A stretch of 64,000 nucleotides of DNA from Microbacterium sp. Leaf320 (GTDB taxonomy: Bacteria > Actinomycetota > Actinomycetes > Actinomycetales > Microbacteriaceae): contig NZ_LMOD01000004.1 in the NCBI RefSeq assembly GCF_001423485.1, positions 124,001 to 188,000 of the forward strand, read 5' to 3'. The position numbers and the translations under genes were made by a program. Below the pieces are notes generated by a model that saw nothing but the letters and a program-made list of their open reading frames with translations, was not told the origin of the DNA and did no database searches. Positions within the stretch are counted from its first letter, which is position 1; every line of letters starts with the position of its first letter. This document shows, piece by piece, positions 1-9,297 of the stretch.

Positions 1-558
1 CATCTCGTCGTCGAACACCACATCGGCACGGAACTCCTCGATGGGCTGGGTGCTGTCGAGGGGAAGGAGGTCCCAGTAGAACTCGTCGACGCCTGTGTCG
101 GCCGCCAGCACGACGTCGCGCATCTCGTATTCGATCACGTAGGTCGTGAGCCCCTGCACGTAGTCGTCGTCGCCGGTGAGGACGTAGAGAACCCCGTCTT
201 CCTCATCGGTCTCGTAGGGCACTTCTGCGCCGGTCTCGTCGGTCACCGACAGCACTTCGAGCTCGAGCCAGGCGTTCTCGTAGCTCGTCGGCAGTCCGCG
301 GACGATGCCCTTGTTCTGGTCGGAGTCCGGGAATCTCGCCGTCAGTGACTCGGTCACGTGCATGCGCGAGCGGCCCTCGTCGTCGAGGCTCACCTCGAAC
401 CGCGCGTCCCATGAGGCATAGGAGAAGTCATCGACGTCGGCGTCGGCGTTGGCGCTGGTGTTGGCGCTCGCCGCGGTCGCGGAGGCGGCCGGCGCCAGCA
501 GGGCAGTGGCGGCGAGACCGACCGTGACGAGAGCGGGGGCGAGGGCGATGGCTGCCAT
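1..558 (-). CDS. DUF2207 family predicted membrane protein, N-terminal part (cut by window edge)
   Basis: This frame is open from an ATG at 558 down to base 1 (186 codons) with no stop, so the C-terminal part lies outside the window. It begins with an alanine-rich hydrophobic segment (about residues 2-30) that looks like a signal peptide or anchor. A beta-rich, acidic extracellular region follows, with the DUF2207-like order of a VSLDDEGRSRMHVTESL strand pair, a GIVRGLPTSYEN segment and TYVIEYEMRD. Members of this family are large predicted membrane proteins of unknown function. The gene is divergent from lysS, with about 80 bases between the two starts. The family assignment rests on domain order recognised by eye. 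Confidence 0.72.
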   Translation of the reverse strand, partial: MAAIALAPALVTVGLAATALLAPAASATAASANTSANADADVDDFSYASWDARFEVSLDDEGRSRMHVTESLTARFPDSDQNKGIVRGLPTSYENAWLELEVLSVTDETGAEVPYETDEEDGVLYVLTGDDDYVQGLTTYVIEYEMRDVVLAADTGVDEFYWDLLPLDSTQPIEEFRADVVFDDEM

Positions 559-607
559 GCTTCGAGGCTACCCAGACTCGACCGCGGGGTGAGGGACGCG
601 ACCTCGG

Positions 608-633
608 TAAACTGGAGACGACTTTCAAGGAGC
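608..633 (+). promoter_or_regulatory. lysS -10 element and ribosome binding site
   Basis: A TAAACT -10 hexamer lies at 608-613. An AAGGAG Shine-Dalgarno sequence at 628-633 sits 6 bases before the ATG at 640. This predicts a short leader of about 20 bases and decides the start over the in-frame GTG at 589, which lies upstream of the -10. No convincing -35 is visible. Confidence 0.55.
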
Positions 634-639
634 CCCCGA

Positions 640-2166
640 ATGACTGACGCGTCTGCCGCGCCCGAGACGGCCACCGCCGCCACCGAAGAAGACGTCCACG
701 AGCAGAAGGCCGTGCGTCTCGCCAAGCGCGAGCGCCTGGTTGCGAATCGGGCGGATGCCGCGGGCGGGGCCTTCCCCGTCAGCGTTCCGGTGACGCACCA
801 GATCCCGGCTCTGCGCGCGGAGTACGACGATCTCGAGGCAGGCGCCGAGACCGGTGTCGTCGTCGGCGTCGCCGGCCGCGTCGTGTTCAGCCGCAACACG
901 GGCAAGCTCTGCTTCGCCACGCTGCAGGCGGGCGACGGATCGCGTATCCAGGCGATGATCTCGCTCGCCAACGTCGGAGAGGAGTCGCTCGCCGACTGGA
1001 AGGAGTACGTCGACCTGGGCGATCACGTGTTCGTGCACGGCGAGGTCATCTCCAGCCGTCGTGGCGAGCTGTCGATCATGGCCGACGGATGGACGATCGC
1101 CTCGAAGGCGATCCTGCCTCTCCCGAACGCCTACTCGGAGCTCAGCGAGGAAGGCCGCGTCCGCAGCCGCTACCTCGACCTCATCGTCCGCGAGCAGGCG
1201 CGCACCACCGTCCGTGCCCGTGCCGCGGTAAACGCCAGCCTGCGCGCGACGTTCGGCAGCCATGACTACCTCGAGGTCGAGACGCCGATGCTGCAGGTGC
1301 AGCACGGAGGAGCGTCGGCGCGTCCGTTCGTGACGCACTCCAACGCGTTCGACACCGAGCTGTACCTGCGCATCGCTCCGGAGCTCTACCTGAAGCGCGC
1401 GGTGGTCGGCGGCATCGAGCGGGTCTACGAGATCAACCGCAACTTCCGTAACGAGGGCGCCGACTCGACCCACAGCCCCGAGTTCGCGATGCTCGAGGCC
1501 TACCAGGCTTACGGCGACTACAACCAGATGGCCGCTCTGACGCAGGAGCTCGTGCAGCAGGCGGCGATCGCGGTGTCCGGTTCGACCACCGTGACGTGGG
1601 CCGACGGCACCGAATACGACCTCGGCGGCGAGTGGGATCGCATCTCGATGTACGAGTCGCTGTCGGCGGCGTCCGGTCGCACGATCACACCGAGCGATCC
1701 GGTCGAGGACCTCATCGCCTTCGCCGAGGCCAACGGTGTGGATCTCCCTGCCCAGGCGACGCACGGCAAGCTCGTCGAGGAACTGTGGGAGCACTTCGTG
1801 AAGGGCGACCTCGTGCGCCCCACCTTCGTGATGGACTTCCCCGTCGACACGTCCCCCCTGGTGCGCGAGCACCGTTCGGTCGCCGGTGTGGTCGAGAAGT
1901 GGGACCTGTACATCCGCGGCTTCGAGCTGGCGACCGGATACTCCGAGCTCGTCGACCCGGTCATCCAGCGCGAGCGGTTCGTCGAGCAGGCGAAGCTCGC
2001 CGCGCGCGGCGACGTCGAGGCGATGCCGGTCGATGAGGAGTTCCTGCGGGCTCTCGAGCACGGCATGCCGCCGTCCGGGGGTATGGGCATGGGCATCGAT
2101 CGCCTGCTGATGGCGATCACCGGGCTCGGCATCCGCGAGACCATCCTGTTCCCGCTCGTCAAGTAA
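640..2166 (+). CDS. lysS: Lysine--tRNA ligase, class II
   Basis: The 508-residue product is cytosolic lysyl-tRNA synthetase, which charges tRNA-Lys in an ATP-dependent two-step reaction. An N-terminal OB-fold anticodon-binding domain (about residues 55-170, GVVVGVAGRVVFSRN) precedes the class II core. Motif 2 is RNFRNEG near residue 267, followed by STHSPEFAMLE. Motif 3 is GMGMGIDRLLM near residue 481. The protein ends in the typical LFPLVK. Length matches the family. The ATG at 640 is chosen because of its Shine-Dalgarno spacing; an upstream in-frame GTG at 589 would only add a non-homologous leader. The 3' end overlaps the stop of the convergent DUF4192 gene by 8 bases. Confidence 0.97.
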   Translation: MTDASAAPETATAATEEDVHEQKAVRLAKRERLVANRADAAGGAFPVSVPVTHQIPALRAEYDDLEAGAETGVVVGVAGRVVFSRNTGKLCFATLQAGDGSRIQAMISLANVGEESLADWKEYVDLGDHVFVHGEVISSRRGELSIMADGWTIASKAILPLPNAYSELSEEGRVRSRYLDLIVREQARTTVRARAAVNASLRATFGSHDYLEVETPMLQVQHGGASARPFVTHSNAFDTELYLRIAPELYLKRAVVGGIERVYEINRNFRNEGADSTHSPEFAMLEAYQAYGDYNQMAALTQELVQQAAIAVSGSTTVTWADGTEYDLGGEWDRISMYESLSAASGRTITPSDPVEDLIAFAEANGVDLPAQATHGKLVEELWEHFVKGDLVRPTFVMDFPVDTSPLVREHRSVAGVVEKWDLYIRGFELATGYSELVDPVIQRERFVEQAKLAARGDVEAMPVDEEFLRALEHGMPPSGGMGMGIDRLLMAITGLGIRETILFPLVK

Positions 2167-3277
2167 CCGGCGTCGCGCCGCGTCGGAACGCCCACTCCGG
2201 CAACATCGCTGCGCTGATCATCGTCTCGAGCAGAGCAGCGAGGCCGTACTCGGGGTCGATCTCGCGCACGAGGTCGAGGTAGTGCGCCGCATGGCTCGCT
2301 CGGCCGAGCGCCCAGGAGAGCCACGCGGCTGCGGTGAGTGGACCGAGCCGAGACGTGCGGGGTGCGCGGGCGGCAGCGGCGCGCACCAGGGTGAGCGCAC
2401 CTCGGAGTCGTTCGGGGTCGGGCGTGGGGCCCCGGCCGAGGAAGACGTCACCGAGGTCATCGGGCACGGTCGACCTCGTGTCGGCGAACGCGAGCTGCGC
2501 CTCGAGCGTGCGCGCGCCGCCCAGAGCATCGGTGGCCCACTGCGTCAGCGCCACATCGCGGAAGAGCGGGCGTTCGAGGCACCAGAGCAGTGCGGCCGTC
2601 GCGAACGGCGGGAGGTCTTCGGGCGAGGCGAGCACCGCCTCGAAGAACGCAGGGAGGTCCTCGAGAAGGACCAGGGCCGCGAGCGCCTGGGGGTTCTCGA
2701 CCCCCGAAAGATCGCCCGATCTGCTGCGCTCGAGGAGGTCGGTGACGTCGCGCAGAGCTCTCGCCACGCGTTCCTTCGTGGCGAGATCGACGCTCGGAAG
2801 TGTGGCACCCGCCAGCTGATCGCCCGACACGTCTCCGATGCCCGGCACCTCGGGAGCCGCATGTTCGATCGAGTGGAGTTCGGGCTCGCCGTCGAGGTAG
2901 CTCGACCAGCCGTCGGTCGTGACGCAGAGCGCGTCGACGATGCGGAGGCCCGCGTCCTCCGCGCGCCCCAGCACCTCGTCGACCTCGACGGCGAAAGGCA
3001 GGACGAGCCCGTCGCGCGTCGAGTGCACCTCGTCGCCGGTGTAGACGACCACGGCGACGGCATCCGTCCTGTCGACCCGAGATACGAGCCCGATCGCCGC
3101 ATCCGCGTAGTCCCGGAGATCGACGTCGTCTCGGGGGAGGTCGAGGCGCATGGCACCGCAGGTGCGTGAGCCGTGGAAGGGCAGCAGGACGAGGCTCTCC
3201 GTGGGGGTGAAGCCTGCGAGGGACGGGACGATGCTGAGGAACTCAGCGGAGCCGGAGGCTCGGAGCACTGTTGTCAT
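2159..3277 (-). CDS. DUF4192 domain-containing protein
   Basis: The 372-residue protein has the DUF4192 layout. It opens with SGSAEFLSIVPSLAGFTPTESLVLL, then has paired strands around AVVVYTGDE and DALCVTTDGWSSYL, and a helical C-terminal half with LGRASHAAHYLDL and DPEYGLAALLETM. The family is widespread in Actinobacteria and its function is not established; no catalytic motif can be identified. The start is the ATG at 3277, because the reading frame upstream of it is low-quality antisense sequence. The gene is transcribed toward lysS and the two stop codons overlap, so the pair probably shares a bidirectional 3' end. Confidence 0.85.
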   Translation of the reverse strand: MTTVLRASGSAEFLSIVPSLAGFTPTESLVLLPFHGSRTCGAMRLDLPRDDVDLRDYADAAIGLVSRVDRTDAVAVVVYTGDEVHSTRDGLVLPFAVEVDEVLGRAEDAGLRIVDALCVTTDGWSSYLDGEPELHSIEHAAPEVPGIGDVSGDQLAGATLPSVDLATKERVARALRDVTDLLERSRSGDLSGVENPQALAALVLLEDLPAFFEAVLASPEDLPPFATAALLWCLERPLFRDVALTQWATDALGGARTLEAQLAFADTRSTVPDDLGDVFLGRGPTPDPERLRGALTLVRAAAARAPRTSRLGPLTAAAWLSWALGRASHAAHYLDLVREIDPEYGLAALLETMISAAMLPEWAFRRGATPVT

Positions 3278-3391
3278 GCTGCGAGTGTCATCGCGCAGCC
3301 GCCGCCGCGGGGCGACTCCACAGCCGCAACCCCCCCCTTGTCCCGCGGGCTCTCGAATGTGGAGGAGCAGTGGGTCGCGTACCATGGAGAC

Positions 3392-3565
3392 ATGGAGAAC
3401 TTCTGGCTCGCAGCCGCATGGTCGATCATCCCGACCATCGGAGTGAGTGTCGTGTTCTTCTTCGTGCTCCGAGGCATCCTGCGCTTCGATCGCACCGAGC
3501 GCAAGGTGCATGCGCGCATCGAGGCAGAGGAGCGCGCCGCGCGCGGTCTGCCGCCGCGTTCCTGA
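3392..3565 (+). CDS. Small single-pass membrane protein (57 aa)
   Basis: The 57-residue product starts MENFWLAAAW and has one hydrophobic helix (about residues 5-30, ending FFFVLRGIL). An amphipathic, charged tail follows (RTERKVHARIEAEERAA) that could form a short coiled coil on the cytoplasmic side. A TACCAT -10-like hexamer at 3380-3385 ends 6 bases before the ATG, which suggests a leaderless transcript. The gene lies about 100 bases upstream of the cardiolipin synthase gene in the same direction. Small proteins of this shape are common in Microbacteriaceae genomes, but I know of no assigned function. Confidence 0.65.
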   Translation: MENFWLAAAWSIIPTIGVSVVFFFVLRGILRFDRTERKVHARIEAEERAARGLPPRS

Positions 3566-3662
3566 GCGCCGTCCGACCCATCGGCTACTGTGTAGCCAGC
3601 GCACCTCCCAGGTGCCCACTGAGGCGCACCGTCGAAGTGCCGACCGGCCGAGAGGACGAGGG

Positions 3663-5123
3663 ATGACGCCCGAGACCTGGGCCTGGTGGATCACGGCGTT
3701 CCTGCTCGCCCTCGACCTGGCGATCCGCATCACGGCGATCATCATCATCCCGCGCAACCGGCGCCCCACCGCGGCGATGGCCTGGCTGCTCGCGGTGTTC
3801 TTCATCCCGTTCGTGGGCGTGTTCCTCTTCCTGCTCATCGGAAACCCGCGCCTGCCGCGTGCGCGTCGGCGCAAGCAGGACCAGATCAACGAGTACATCG
3901 CCGAGACGAGCGAGCACCTGCACTTCGGCACCCTTCGACCGAACGCTCCGAGCTGGTTCCCCCCGCTCGTCGAGATGAATCATCGGCTCGGCGCCCTGCC
4001 CATCTCCGGCGACAACGGAGCGCACCTGATCTCCGGATATCAGGACTCGCTCGATGCGATGGCCGACGAGATCCGCAAGGCCGAGGACTACGTCCACGTC
4101 GAGTTCTACATCCTGCAGTCCGACGCATCGACCGACAACTTCTTCCGCGCGATGGAAGAGGTCGCGGCGCGCGGCGTGCACGTCCGGGTGCTCCTCGACC
4201 ACTGGGCGAACCGGTGGAAGCCGAAGTACCGGCAGACGATCGCTCGACTGAACCGCATGGGCGCGAACTGGCATCTGATGCTCCCGGTGCAGCCGCTCAA
4301 GGGCCGCATGCAGCGACCCGACCTGCGCAACCACCGCAAGCTCGTCGTCGTCGACGGCAAGGTCGCATTCCTCGGTTCGCAGAACGTCACCGACTCGACC
4401 TACAACCTCCCGAAGAACATCAAGCGCGGCCTGCACTGGGTCGACCTCATGGTGCGCATCGACGGCCCCGTCGTCCTCAGCGTCAACGCGATCTTCCTCA
4501 GCGACTGGTACAGCGAGACCGACGAGGTGCTGCAGGAGATCGACATCTCGCACGCCGAAGCAGGTTCGGGAGACCTCGACTGCCAGGTCGTGCCGTCGGG
4601 GCCCGGGTTCGAGGTCGAGAACAACCTGCGTCTCTTCCTCGGGCTGCTGTACGCGGCCAAGGACAAGATCATGATCGTCAGCCCGTACTTCGTCCCCGAC
4701 GAGGCGCTGCTGCTGGCGGTGACCGCCGCGGTCGACCGTGGCGTCGTCGTCGAGCTGTTCGTCTCGGAAGAGGGTGACCAGGCCATGGTCTACCACGCGC
4801 AGCGCAGCTACTACGAGGTCCTGCTGAAGGCCGGTGTCCGCATCTGGATGTATCGCAAGCCCTACATCCTGCACACCAAGAGCCTCACGATCGACGATCA
4901 GGTCGCCGTGATCGGGTCGAGCAACATGGACATGCGATCGTTCGGTCTCAACCTCGAGGTGTCGATGCTCGTGCGCGGCGAGGAATTCGTGACCGAGATG
5001 CGCGAGGTCGAAGACCACTACCGATCGCTCAGCCGCGAGCTCACCCTGGAGGAATGGATGCAGCAGCCGCTGCGCTCGACCGTCCTCGACAATCTCGCGC
5101 GACTCACGTCTGCGCTGCAGTAA
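3663..5123 (+). CDS. cls: Cardiolipin synthase, phospholipase D family
   Basis: This 486-residue membrane enzyme is predicted to join phosphatidyl groups into cardiolipin at the inner leaflet. Two hydrophobic helices (about residues 5-30 and 38-62, the PLDc_N region) lead into two phospholipase D half-domains. The first HKD motif begins at His224 (HRKLVVVDG, then GSQN). The second begins at His404 (HTKSLTIDD, then GSSNMDMRSF). Both motifs are intact. The ATG at 3663 follows a GAGAGGACGAGGG stretch that serves as ribosome binding site. Length and architecture match bacterial ClsA-type enzymes. Confidence 0.93.
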   Translation: MTPETWAWWITAFLLALDLAIRITAIIIIPRNRRPTAAMAWLLAVFFIPFVGVFLFLLIGNPRLPRARRRKQDQINEYIAETSEHLHFGTLRPNAPSWFPPLVEMNHRLGALPISGDNGAHLISGYQDSLDAMADEIRKAEDYVHVEFYILQSDASTDNFFRAMEEVAARGVHVRVLLDHWANRWKPKYRQTIARLNRMGANWHLMLPVQPLKGRMQRPDLRNHRKLVVVDGKVAFLGSQNVTDSTYNLPKNIKRGLHWVDLMVRIDGPVVLSVNAIFLSDWYSETDEVLQEIDISHAEAGSGDLDCQVVPSGPGFEVENNLRLFLGLLYAAKDKIMIVSPYFVPDEALLLAVTAAVDRGVVVELFVSEEGDQAMVYHAQRSYYEVLLKAGVRIWMYRKPYILHTKSLTIDDQVAVIGSSNMDMRSFGLNLEVSMLVRGEEFVTEMREVEDHYRSLSRELTLEEWMQQPLRSTVLDNLARLTSALQ

Positions 5124-5182
5124 CGCGTCGGTCGCCCGGGCTGGGGTGCCCGCCGATCGCGTCGGCCGGTACCCTGTTGTCC

Positions 5183-5908
5183 ATGGCCACCCCCACACGC
5201 CTCATCGCCGCTCTCTCCGCCCTCGCAGCCGTCGCTCTGATCGCCGGATGCACGTCGACTCCCGGTGCGGACGCGCCCACCAACGCGCCGTCGACCTCGC
5301 CCTCGGCGGGAAGCGACGACGACTTCGATGACGTCGAGGGCGCGCTGCTCGACGACGGCCGGATGTTCGCTGTCGTGACCTGGGGATCGTCCACCTGCGT
5401 CCCGCAGGTGGACCAGGTGTCGGCGGACGGCCAGACCGTGTCGGTCGAACTCGTCGACGCCGACGCCGACGCCGCGTGCACGGCGGACATGGTGCAGCGC
5501 GCGAGCGTCGGAGCGCTTCCCGAGGGCGTCGACCCGACGAAGGAGATCACGCTGCAGGTGACGTACGGCGATGTGTCCGACGATGTCGACCTCGACGGAG
5601 ACCCGTCCCTGTCCGGCACGCCGGGGACGTCGACCGAGTACACGCCGAGCGCGGGGTGGATCGGTGACGGCTCGCTCGTGCTGCTCACGTGGGGCTCCTC
5701 GAGCTGCGCCCCGGTCGTGGAGGGTGTGGAGGGCGCGGGCGCGACGGGAACCGCCACCTTCGTGACCGATGACACCCAGGTGTGCACCATGGATATGGCA
5801 CCACGCGCGACCATCATCGCCTTCGGCGATGATGCCGTGGACGACGACGCCTTCACCCTCACGCTCGTGGGCGGCGGGCTCGACGGCACGGTCGAGGTCC
5901 GCGGCTGA
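5183..5908 (+). CDS. Secreted lipoprotein with two tandem WGSSxC domains
   Basis: The 241-residue protein has a lipoprotein signal peptide with lipobox LIAGC (lipidated Cys23) and a Ser/Thr/Pro-rich linker to about residue 45. Two similar domains of about 85 residues follow. Each has a TWGSSxCxP motif (Cys72, Cys175) and a CT-x-DM-x-x-RA motif (Cys99, Cys201), so each domain could hold one disulfide. The two copies point to an internal duplication. The ATG at 5183 lies 7 bases after a TACCCT -10-like hexamer (5170-5175), which suggests a leaderless transcript. No enzymatic motif is recognisable. The upstream neighbour is cardiolipin synthase. Confidence 0.8.
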   Translation: MATPTRLIAALSALAAVALIAGCTSTPGADAPTNAPSTSPSAGSDDDFDDVEGALLDDGRMFAVVTWGSSTCVPQVDQVSADGQTVSVELVDADADAACTADMVQRASVGALPEGVDPTKEITLQVTYGDVSDDVDLDGDPSLSGTPGTSTEYTPSAGWIGDGSLVLLTWGSSSCAPVVEGVEGAGATGTATFVTDDTQVCTMDMAPRATIIAFGDDAVDDDAFTLTLVGGGLDGTVEVRG

Positions 5909-5941
5909 GCTGAGGACGCACCAGGCGTGGCGGGCTGAGGG

Positions 5942-6940
5942 TCAGAGCCCCGAGACCGGATGATCGGCGGGGAGAGCCAGCAGCAGGGCTCCGGGATCCA
6001 CCCGGCAGGTGATGCGCACGGCGGTGCCGAACTCGTCACCGTCGAGTTCGATCGGGGTGGGTGCGCTCGCGGCCGCTTCAGCGACGTTCCCGCGGAAATA
6101 GTGCACCGATGCATCCCGGCCCCGGCGTTCCAGCACGCGGCGACCTGCGCGGGAGCGCCGGAGCACCGAGTTGTCCCACCAGATCTTGCGCCACACGCCG
6201 AGCCACCCCAGCATCCCCGTCGGCTGGATCACCGCGACATCGAGGATGGCGTCGGTGATGGATGCGTCGGGGATCAGCGAGATGCCCGCAGGAAGCAGGC
6301 CGCAGTTGGCGAAGAGGATGCTGTGCACCTTGGTCGAATGCAGCCGCCCGTCGTCGATCTGGAACACCGCGCGGAACGGCTCGGCCGTCACCAGAGACCT
6401 TGCGGCGCCATCGACGTAGGCGATCCACCCGACGGACTTCTTGAGGTCCGATCGCGTGTTCGCGATCATGTCGGCATCCAGCCCGACGCCGGCGAGGACG
6501 ACGTAGGCGTGCTCCTCGTGCTCGCCGTTCTCTCGGGTGAGCCGCGCCCAGCCGATGTCGATCGCATGGCGGAAGTCGCCCAGAGCTGCGCGGATCATCT
6601 CGTCGGGGTTGCCCAGCGGAAGCCCGACGTTGCGCGCCAGCAGATTGCCCGTGCCGCTCGGGAGGATCGCGAGAGGAACTCCGCTGTTCGCGATCGCCTC
6701 GGAGACCGCGCGCACGGTGCCATCGCCGCCCGCGACGAGCACGACGTCGACAGCACGTGCGAGCGCCTGAGCCGTCGCCTGCTGGCCCGGGTCCTCGATC
6801 GTGGTCGGATAGAACGCCGGATGCTCCCAACCGGCCTCGCGCGAGAGTGCGCGAACCCTGGCACGCAGGTGCTTCTCGTCGACCTTGATCGGGTTGTACA
6901 CGAGCGCCGCCTGTCGCCTGGCGGGGGCGCTCATCGTCAT
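5942..6940 (-). CDS. Diacylglycerol kinase family lipid kinase
   Basis: The 332-residue product belongs to the DAGK catalytic-domain superfamily (DgkB/YegS type), which phosphorylates diacylglycerol or a related lipid at the cytoplasmic membrane face. The nucleotide-binding GGDGT motif is at residues 71-75 and PSGTGN at 94-99. The C-terminal beta-sandwich follows (LDADMIANTR, INPTGM-like IQPTGML). ATG at 6940 is used; a second ATG two codons later is possible. A minus-strand TAGAGT hexamer (6952-6947) ends 6 bases before the start, so the transcript is probably leaderless. The gene is divergent from serS across 75 bases. The exact lipid substrate cannot be read from the sequence. Confidence 0.9.
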   Translation of the reverse strand: MTMSAPARRQAALVYNPIKVDEKHLRARVRALSREAGWEHPAFYPTTIEDPGQQATAQALARAVDVVLVAGGDGTVRAVSEAIANSGVPLAILPSGTGNLLARNVGLPLGNPDEMIRAALGDFRHAIDIGWARLTRENGEHEEHAYVVLAGVGLDADMIANTRSDLKKSVGWIAYVDGAARSLVTAEPFRAVFQIDDGRLHSTKVHSILFANCGLLPAGISLIPDASITDAILDVAVIQPTGMLGWLGVWRKIWWDNSVLRRSRAGRRVLERRGRDASVHYFRGNVAEAAASAPTPIELDGDEFGTAVRITCRVDPGALLLALPADHPVSGL

Positions 6941-6946
6941 GGCGCT

Positions 6947-6952
6947 ACTCTA
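6947..6952 (-). promoter_or_regulatory. Lipid kinase -10 element, leaderless arrangement
   Basis: A minus-strand TAGAGT ends 6 bases before the ATG at 6940. This places the predicted transcription start on or next to the start codon. No clear -35 is seen. Confidence 0.5.
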
Positions 6953-7003
6953 GCCCCGGCATCCGCCCCATCCGTTCGCGGAGGACTCGCCCGGCCCGCA
7001 CCA

Positions 7004-7009
7004 TAGACT
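7004..7009 (+). promoter_or_regulatory. serS -10 element, leaderless arrangement
   Basis: TAGACT ends 6 bases before the ATG at 7016, so transcription would begin at or near the A of the start codon. Only a weak GGTGG lies upstream as a possible ribosome binding site. Confidence 0.5.
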
Positions 7010-7015
7010 TGGTGG

Positions 7016-8299
7016 ATGATCGACCTCGCACTCCTCCGCGACAACCCGGAGATCGTCCGCCGCTCTCAGGCCGCCCGTGGCAACGACCAGGGCACCGTCG
7101 ACATCGCACTCGAGGCCGATCGATCGCGTCGCGCAGCCCTCGCCGCTTTCGAAGAGCTGCGCGCCGAGCAGAACGCGTTCGGCAAGCAGGTCGCGAAGGC
7201 CCCGAAGGAGGAGAAGGCGGCGCTCGTCGCGCAGGTCAAGGATCTCTCCGAGCGAGTCAAGCAGGCGCAGCAGACCGCGAACGAGGCGTCCGATGCGGCA
7301 TCCGCCGCGCTCGCCCGCATCGAGAACGTCGTCGTCGACGGCGTGCCGGCCGGTGGCGAGGCCGACTTCGTCGAGCTCCGTCGCGTGGGAGAGGTCCCCG
7401 CCTTCGACTTCGAGCCCCGCGACCATCTGGAACTCGGCGAGATCCTGGGTGCCATCGACATGGAACGCGGCGCCAAGGTCTCGGGTGCGCGCTTCTACTT
7501 CCTCCGCGGCATCGGCGCGCGTCTCGAGATCGCGCTCATGAACCTCGCGCTCGACAAGGCCCTGCAGAACGGCTTCGTTCCGCTGATCACGCCCACTCTG
7601 GTGCGCCCCGAGATCATGCAGGGCACCGGATTCCTCGGCGAGCACGCCGACGAGGTCTACCACCTCGACAAGGATGACGACCTGTACCTCGTCGGCACCA
7701 GCGAGGTCGCGCTCGCCGGGTACCACAAGGACGAGATCCTCGACCTCGGCAAGGGCGCGCTGCGCTACGCCGGCTGGTCGACCTGCTACCGCCGCGAGGC
7801 GGGCTCGCATGGCAAGGACACCCGCGGCATCATCCGCGTGCACCAGTTCAACAAGCTCGAGATGTTCGTGTACACGAACCCCGAGGATGCCGAGGCGGAG
7901 CACCTGCGTCTCGTCGCGCTGCAGGAGGAGATGCTGACTTCGCTCGGCCTCGCCTACCGAGTGATCGACGTGGCTGCCGGCGACCTCGGATCGAGCGCCG
8001 CGCGCAAGTACGACATCGAGGCGTGGGTTCCGACTCAGGGCGCCTTCCGCGAGCTGACGTCGACGTCGAACTGCACCACCTACCAGGCCCGACGCCTCGA
8101 CATCCGTCACCGTCCGGAGGCTCAGGACGGTCAGACGACGAAGACCCAGCCCGTCGCCACGCTCAACGGGACCCTCGCGACGACCCGGTGGATCGTCGCT
8201 CTGCTCGAGACCCACCAGCAGGCGGACGGCTCTGTGCGCGTGCCCGAGGTGCTGCGCCCCTACCTGGGCGGCCTCGAAGTGCTGGAGCCTGAAGCGTGA
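7016..8299 (+). CDS. serS: Serine--tRNA ligase
   Basis: The 427-residue product is class II seryl-tRNA synthetase. The N-terminal tRNA-binding coiled coil (about residues 25-105, rich in Lys, Glu, Gln and Ala) follows the conserved start [14 protein letters not shown]. The catalytic core contains [15 protein letters not shown] (motif 2, near residue 257) and [15 protein letters not shown] (motif 3, near residue 384). The family-typical [13 protein letters not shown] is also present. Length is normal. The last four bases overlap the GTG start of the HAD hydrolase gene, so the two are translationally coupled. A tRNA-Ser gene lies less than 1 kb downstream. Confidence 0.97.
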   Translation: MIDLALLRDNPEIVRRSQAARGNDQGTVDIALEADRSRRAALAAFEELRAEQNAFGKQVAKAPKEEKAALVAQVKDLSERVKQAQQTANEASDAASAALARIENVVVDGVPAGGEADFVELRRVGEVPAFDFEPRDHLELGEILGAIDMERGAKVSGARFYFLRGIGARLEIALMNLALDKALQNGFVPLITPTLVRPEIMQGTGFLGEHADEVYHLDKDDDLYLVGTSEVALAGYHKDEILDLGKGALRYAGWSTCYRREAGSHGKDTRGIIRVHQFNKLEMFVYTNPEDAEAEHLRLVALQEEMLTSLGLAYRVIDVAAGDLGSSAARKYDIEAWVPTQGAFRELTSTSNCTTYQARRLDIRHRPEAQDGQTTKTQPVATLNGTLATTRWIVALLETHQQADGSVRVPEVLRPYLGGLEVLEPEA

Positions 8300-9117
8300 C
8301 GGCGCCCTGGCTGGTCGGCCTCGACGTCGACGGCACGATCATCCTGCAGGACGAGACGATGAGCCCCGGTGTGCCCGAGGCCGTCGCGCGGCTGCGGGAT
8401 GCCGGTCACGAGGTGACGATCGCCACAGGGCGCAGCTGGATGGCGACGCGTCGCTACGTCGAACTGCTCGGTCTGACCGCGGAGTTCGTCGTGTGCTCGA
8501 ACGGCGCCGTGACGATGCGTCGCGTCGGTGACGAGTGGGAGCGGTGGCACATCGAGGTCTTCGACCCCGCGCCGGTTCTCGCGCTGCTGCGCGACCGACT
8601 GCCGGATGCGCGGTACATGGTCGAACTCGGATCGGGCCTGCGCCTGTACACCGAGCATCTCGACGACTGGACGCTGGACGGCGGGCGCCAGGTCGGGTTC
8701 GAAGAGCTCGTGGCCGAACCTGTCTCGCGCGTCGTGGTGGTCTCTCCTGGGCACGACGAGGACGACTTCCACCGCCTCGTCTCGGATGCCGGGCTCAACG
8801 AGGTCTCGTACGCGATCGGCTGGACGGCCTGGCTCGACATCGCCCCGCAGGGCGTCGACAAGGGCACGGCACTGGAACGAGTGCGCACCGAGCTCGGCTT
8901 CGAGCGCGGTCAGGTGCTCGTCGCCGGCGACGGCCGCAACGACATCGGGATGTTCGGCTGGGCGCTCGGGCTCGACGGGCGTGCGGTGGCGATGGGGCAG
9001 GCTCCCGACGAGGTCAAGGATGCGGCCGGCGAAGTGACCGCGAATGTCGAGGACGGCGGTCTGGCGGCAGCGCTGAACACGCTTCCAGCACCTGCCCAGG
9101 TCAGCGCGGGAGAATAG
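8296..9117 (+). CDS. Cof-type HAD-IIB family hydrolase
   Basis: The 273-residue protein is a haloacid dehalogenase-fold phosphatase of the Cof/YidA type. Motif I is GLDVDGTII (nucleophile and acid Asp pair near residues 10-12). Motif II is in ATGRSW, and motif III/IV is [10 protein letters not shown] near residue 214. A C2-type cap lies between them. The substrate is probably a small phosphorylated metabolite or sugar phosphate, which sequence does not resolve. The GTG start overlaps the serS stop (GTGA), so it is cotranscribed. Co-location with serS is common in Actinobacteria. Confidence 0.9.
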   Translation: MTAPWLVGLDVDGTIILQDETMSPGVPEAVARLRDAGHEVTIATGRSWMATRRYVELLGLTAEFVVCSNGAVTMRRVGDEWERWHIEVFDPAPVLALLRDRLPDARYMVELGSGLRLYTEHLDDWTLDGGRQVGFEELVAEPVSRVVVVSPGHDEDDFHRLVSDAGLNEVSYAIGWTAWLDIAPQGVDKGTALERVRTELGFERGQVLVAGDGRNDIGMFGWALGLDGRAVAMGQAPDEVKDAAGEVTANVEDGGLAAALNTLPAPAQVSAGE

Positions 9118-9159
9118 AACTCGGCTAGACTCACGGCTTGTCGGCAGATTCGTCTGTCG

Positions 9160-9244
9160 GGAGGGTTGTCCGAGCGGCCGATGGAGCTGGTCTTGAAAAC
9201 CAGTGGGCAGAGATGTCTCGTGGGTTCGAATCCCACACCCTCCG
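9160..9244 (+). tRNA. tRNA-Ser (anticodon TGA)
   Basis: The acceptor stem pairs GGAGGGT (9160-9166) with ACCCTCC (9237-9243). The anticodon stem-loop has anticodon TGA at 9194-9196 in the loop CTTGAAA. There is a long variable arm typical of class II tRNAs and a T-arm GGGTTCGAATCCC. The CCA end is not encoded. A TAGACT -10-like hexamer lies at 9126-9131. It reads UCA and other UCN codons. Confidence 0.95.
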
Positions 9245-9297
9245 CTTTACAGGGAACGGTGTATCCCCGCACCGCACGCTGAACCGAAAGGCCCCGA

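Noticed and set aside
625..2061. A 478-codon frame on the minus strand over lysS
   Set aside because: It is a shadow of lysS. No ribosome binding site and no recognisable domain.
3278..3931. Extension of the DUF4192 protein beyond 3277
   Set aside because: It would overlap the 57-residue membrane protein and the cls start, and its composition is not protein-like.
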